From Kluyvera sp046569695 (GTDB lineage: Bacteria; Pseudomonadota; Gammaproteobacteria; Enterobacterales; Enterobacteriaceae), in contig NZ_JBKHUI010000020.1 of NCBI RefSeq assembly GCF_046569695.1, positions 29,559 through 93,558 on the forward strand: 64,000 nucleotides of DNA. The letters are read 5' to 3'. Positions 62,223 through 64,000 of the stretch are shown in pieces (the first letter of the stretch is position 1; each line of letters starts with the position of its first letter). Position numbers and translations under genes: made by a program. The notes below the pieces were generated by a model, which ran no database searches, had not been told where the DNA came from, and saw nothing but the letters and a program-made list of their open reading frames with translations.

Positions 62223-63521
62223 CTACAGGCGTAACCCCTTCCCTTTGCGGTGCAGCTTCAGTGATACCAGGAACGCCAACGCCGCCATCACGGTGACGTA
62301 CCAGAAAAAGGCCGTCTCAATCCCGGACGACTTCAGCGACAACGCAACGTATTCAGCCGAACCACCAAACAGCGCATTCGCTACTGCATAAGAGAGCCCG
62401 ACTCCCAGAGCTCGAACCTGTGCCGGGAACATTTCAGCCTTCAGAATACCGCTGATAGAGGTATAGAAACTGGTAATCAATAGGGCACACATCACCAGAC
62501 CAAACGCAGCATAAGGCGAAGTGACATTTTGCAATGCCGAGAGAATGGGCACGGTAAACAACGTTGCCAGTGCGCCAAAGCAGAGCATTGAGGTACGGCG
62601 ACCGACTTTGTCCGACAGCAGGCCAAAGAACGGCTGTACCAGCATGTAAACAAACAGCGCCGCCGTCATAATCACGCTGGCGAGGTTCGCACTCATACCT
62701 GCGGTATTGACCAGATACTTCTGCATATAGGTGGTGAAGGTATAGAAGCTTAACGACCCTGCCGCAGTAAAGCCCAACACCATCACGAAGGCCCGACGGT
62801 TACGCCATAGCCCTTTGAAGGAACCCGCCTCTTTTAGCGTACGCGTCTCTTTCTGTGATGTTTCATCCAGTTGGCGACGCAGCCACAGCGCAACAATCGC
62901 CAGCACAGCGCCCATAGCGAATGGTATACGCCATCCCCATGCGTGCAGGCTCTCACTGTCCATTACGTTTTGCAGGATAACAACGACCAGTACCGCCAAC
63001 AGTTGGCCGCCGATTAAGGTGACGTACTGGAATGACGCATAGAAGCCTTTGCGCCCTTCAACCGCCACTTCACTCATATAGGTTGCACTTGTCCCGTACT
63101 CTCCACCGACGGAAAGCCCCTGGAATAGACGAGCCAACAGCAGTAGCGCCGGAGCCCAGGTGCCAATCACGCTATAGCCCGGCAGGCAGGCGATCACCAG
63201 CGATCCAAAGCACATCATACAGACGGAAATAAGCATTGAAACTTTACGTCCGCGACGGTCAGCGATGCGGCCAAACAGCCATCCGCCGATAGGGCGCATC
63301 AGAAAACCTGCGGCAAAGACACCTGCGGTTTGTAGTAGCTGGGTAGTTGTATTTCCGGATGGAAAGAAGATATGAGCAAAATACAGAGAACAGAACGAGT
63401 AGACATAAAAGTCAAACCATTCAACGAGGTTCCCCGATGATGCCCCGACAATTGCCATGATACGACGGCGAGTATCGCTGCCGGTAAGCGTCCCTTCTGG
63501 GGTTACACTGGTTACAGCCAT
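62223..63521 (-). CDS. kgtP: KgtP, alpha-ketoglutarate/H+ symporter
   Basis: 432 residues, MFS metabolite:H+ symporter family, 12 membrane segments. Signatures: SSGNLVEWFDFYVYSFCSLY and RPIGGWLFGRIADRRGRK between TM2 and TM3. Inner membrane. A CRP-like site lies about 107-122 bp upstream. Confidence 0.97.
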   Translation of the reverse strand: MAVTSVTPEGTLTGSDTRRRIMAIVGASSGNLVEWFDFYVYSFCSLYFAHIFFPSGNTTTQLLQTAGVFAAGFLMRPIGGWLFGRIADRRGRKVSMLISVCMMCFGSLVIACLPGYSVIGTWAPALLLLARLFQGLSVGGEYGTSATYMSEVAVEGRKGFYASFQYVTLIGGQLLAVLVVVILQNVMDSESLHAWGWRIPFAMGAVLAIVALWLRRQLDETSQKETRTLKEAGSFKGLWRNRRAFVMVLGFTAAGSLSFYTFTTYMQKYLVNTAGMSANLASVIMTAALFVYMLVQPFFGLLSDKVGRRTSMLCFGALATLFTVPILSALQNVTSPYAAFGLVMCALLITSFYTSISGILKAEMFPAQVRALGVGLSYAVANALFGGSAEYVALSLKSSGIETAFFWYVTVMAALAFLVSLKLHRKGKGLRL

Positions 63522-63627
63522 TTGTTAACTCCTGCCAAAAGCGATCTCCTGCCTTAACCGGGCGTAACACGTTACGCAGGCAGATATTTTAGTAAATGAA
63601 ATGTTATATAATTGTTATATAAAAATT

Positions 63628-63643
63628 GGTGACAAATGTCACA
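63628..63643 (-). promoter_or_regulatory. Candidate CRP site upstream of kgtP
   Basis: GGTGA-CAAATG-TCACA: one mismatch from TGTGA-N6-TCACA. Catabolite control of a dicarboxylate transporter is plausible but inferred. Just downstream are TTATATAA direct repeats (63603-63622) that could supply a -10. Confidence 0.5.
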
Positions 63644-63737
63644 TTTTTCATTAGCAAGATCACGATTTAGGAGTAACTTCAGTCGCGATGAGAGAGGAAC
63701 AAGAGAGAGGATAGGTCGAATAAAGCGTTTATGTTGT

Positions 63738-63787
63738 CATCCGGCAATGAGCCCCCGGAGTCGGCGTAAACGCCTCGTCCGGGCTAC
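63738..63787. repeat. REP element upstream of kgtP and downstream of the rrn operon
   Basis: CATCCGGCAATGAGCCCCCG then GTCGGCGTAAACGCCTCGTC ending CGGGCTAC. Same type as the element at 1050. The remainder of the 406-bp kgtP-5S gap holds the kgtP promoter region and the rrn terminator. Confidence 0.7.
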
Positions 63788-63886
63788 GGTTTTGTGCATT
63801 ATCGTACACACTATCCCCGCCTTTAGCCCGGGCGAACGCATGTACGACCCCGGGATTTTCACACCACTTTCATTTTCCACACACGC

Positions 63887-63914
63887 AAAAAAGCCCATCC
63901 GTCAAGATGGGCTT
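63887..63914 (-). terminator. rrn operon terminator
   Basis: Minus strand AAGCCCATC...GATGGGCTT followed by TTTTTT, directly after the 5S gene. Confidence 0.93.
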
Positions 63915-63927
63915 CTTCACTAAATTG

Positions 63928-64000
63928 ATGCCTGGCAGTTCCCTACTCTCGCATGGGGAGACCCCACACTACCATCGGCGCTACGGCGTTTCACTTCTGA
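63928..64000 (-). rRNA. rrf: 5S rRNA, partial (3' part)
   Basis: The reverse complement reads TCAGAAGTGAAACGCCGTAG ... ending CTGCCAGGCAT, the 3' 73 nt of enterobacterial 5S rRNA. It continues past the window end and so starts an rRNA operon transcribed toward kgtP (rrnG in the E. coli map). Confidence 0.97.

Noticed and set aside
63636..63923. 95-codon open frame before the 5S gene
   Set aside because: Built from the REP element and the rrn terminator; no ribosome site.
1..64000. CRISPR array, prophage, insertion sequence, integron or defence island
   Set aside because: No regularly spaced repeats, transposase, integrase, phage or restriction gene is visible; all repeats are REP, ERIC or short hairpins.

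Overview
This window is a chromosomal stretch of an enteric gamma-proteobacterium (Enterobacteriaceae). Nearly every gene reads as a close orthologue of a known Escherichia coli gene, and the order from sseA to the rrn 5S gene follows the E. coli K-12 56-58 minute region. REP/BIME and ERIC repeats, PurR, NadR, NsrR, IscR and FNR boxes and the GlmY sRNA point the same way. It is not E. coli itself: the cadCBA-dtpC block sits between hmp and glnB (an arrangement I recall from Salmonella-like genera), osmC and a NicO/DUF1007 metal-transport pair follow suhB, and the hca catabolic operon is absent between hcaT and yphA. I cannot settle the genus from sequence alone; Citrobacter, Enterobacter, Klebsiella and Salmonella-type genomes are all plausible.

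Layout. 0.2-3.4 kb: sseA, sseB, pepB. 3.5-9.3 kb: complete isc operon (iscR-iscS-iscU-iscA-hscB-hscA-fdx-iscX) for Fe-S cluster assembly, with two IscR boxes and an intercistronic hairpin. 9.4-11.6 kb: trmJ, suhB, osmC. 11.7-13.3 kb: nickel/cobalt-type exporter plus periplasmic partner. 13.4-16.9 kb: csiE, hcaT, a small lipoprotein, yphA. 17-19.8 kb: divergent glyA/hmp. 19.9-26.8 kb: lysine decarboxylase acid-resistance module cadC-cadB-cadA with peptide transporter dtpC. 27-31.4 kb: glnB, and the glmY-glrK-qseG-glrR unit that controls amino-sugar and envelope homeostasis, with a sigma54 promoter and three GlrR sites. 31.5-40.9 kb: purL, mltF, tadA, pgpC, yfhH, yfhL, acpS, pdxJ. 41-46.3 kb: recO, era, rnc, lepB, lepA. 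46.6-49.4 kb: rpoE-rseA-rseB-rseC envelope-stress operon with an autoregulatory sigmaE promoter. 49.7-63.5 kb: nadB, trmN, srmB, grcA, ung, yfiF, trxC, tapT, patZ, pssA, yfiM, kgtP. The window ends inside a minus-strand 5S rRNA.

Most of this is housekeeping. I found no CRISPR array, prophage, insertion sequence, tRNA, toxin-antitoxin or defence island, and no clear candidate for an undescribed multi-gene system. The observations most worth following are small: a perfect 22-bp tandem duplication inside the RapZ-binding arm of GlmY; loss of the rseD leader ORF ahead of rpoE while its sigmaE promoter is kept; a (CAACG)7 pentanucleotide repeat downstream of ung; a NicO exporter coupled to a periplasmic protein whose predicted mature N-terminus is His-Pro-His; an expanded Arg/Asp/Glu tract in YfiF; and five convergent gene pairs whose stop codons overlap or nearly touch.
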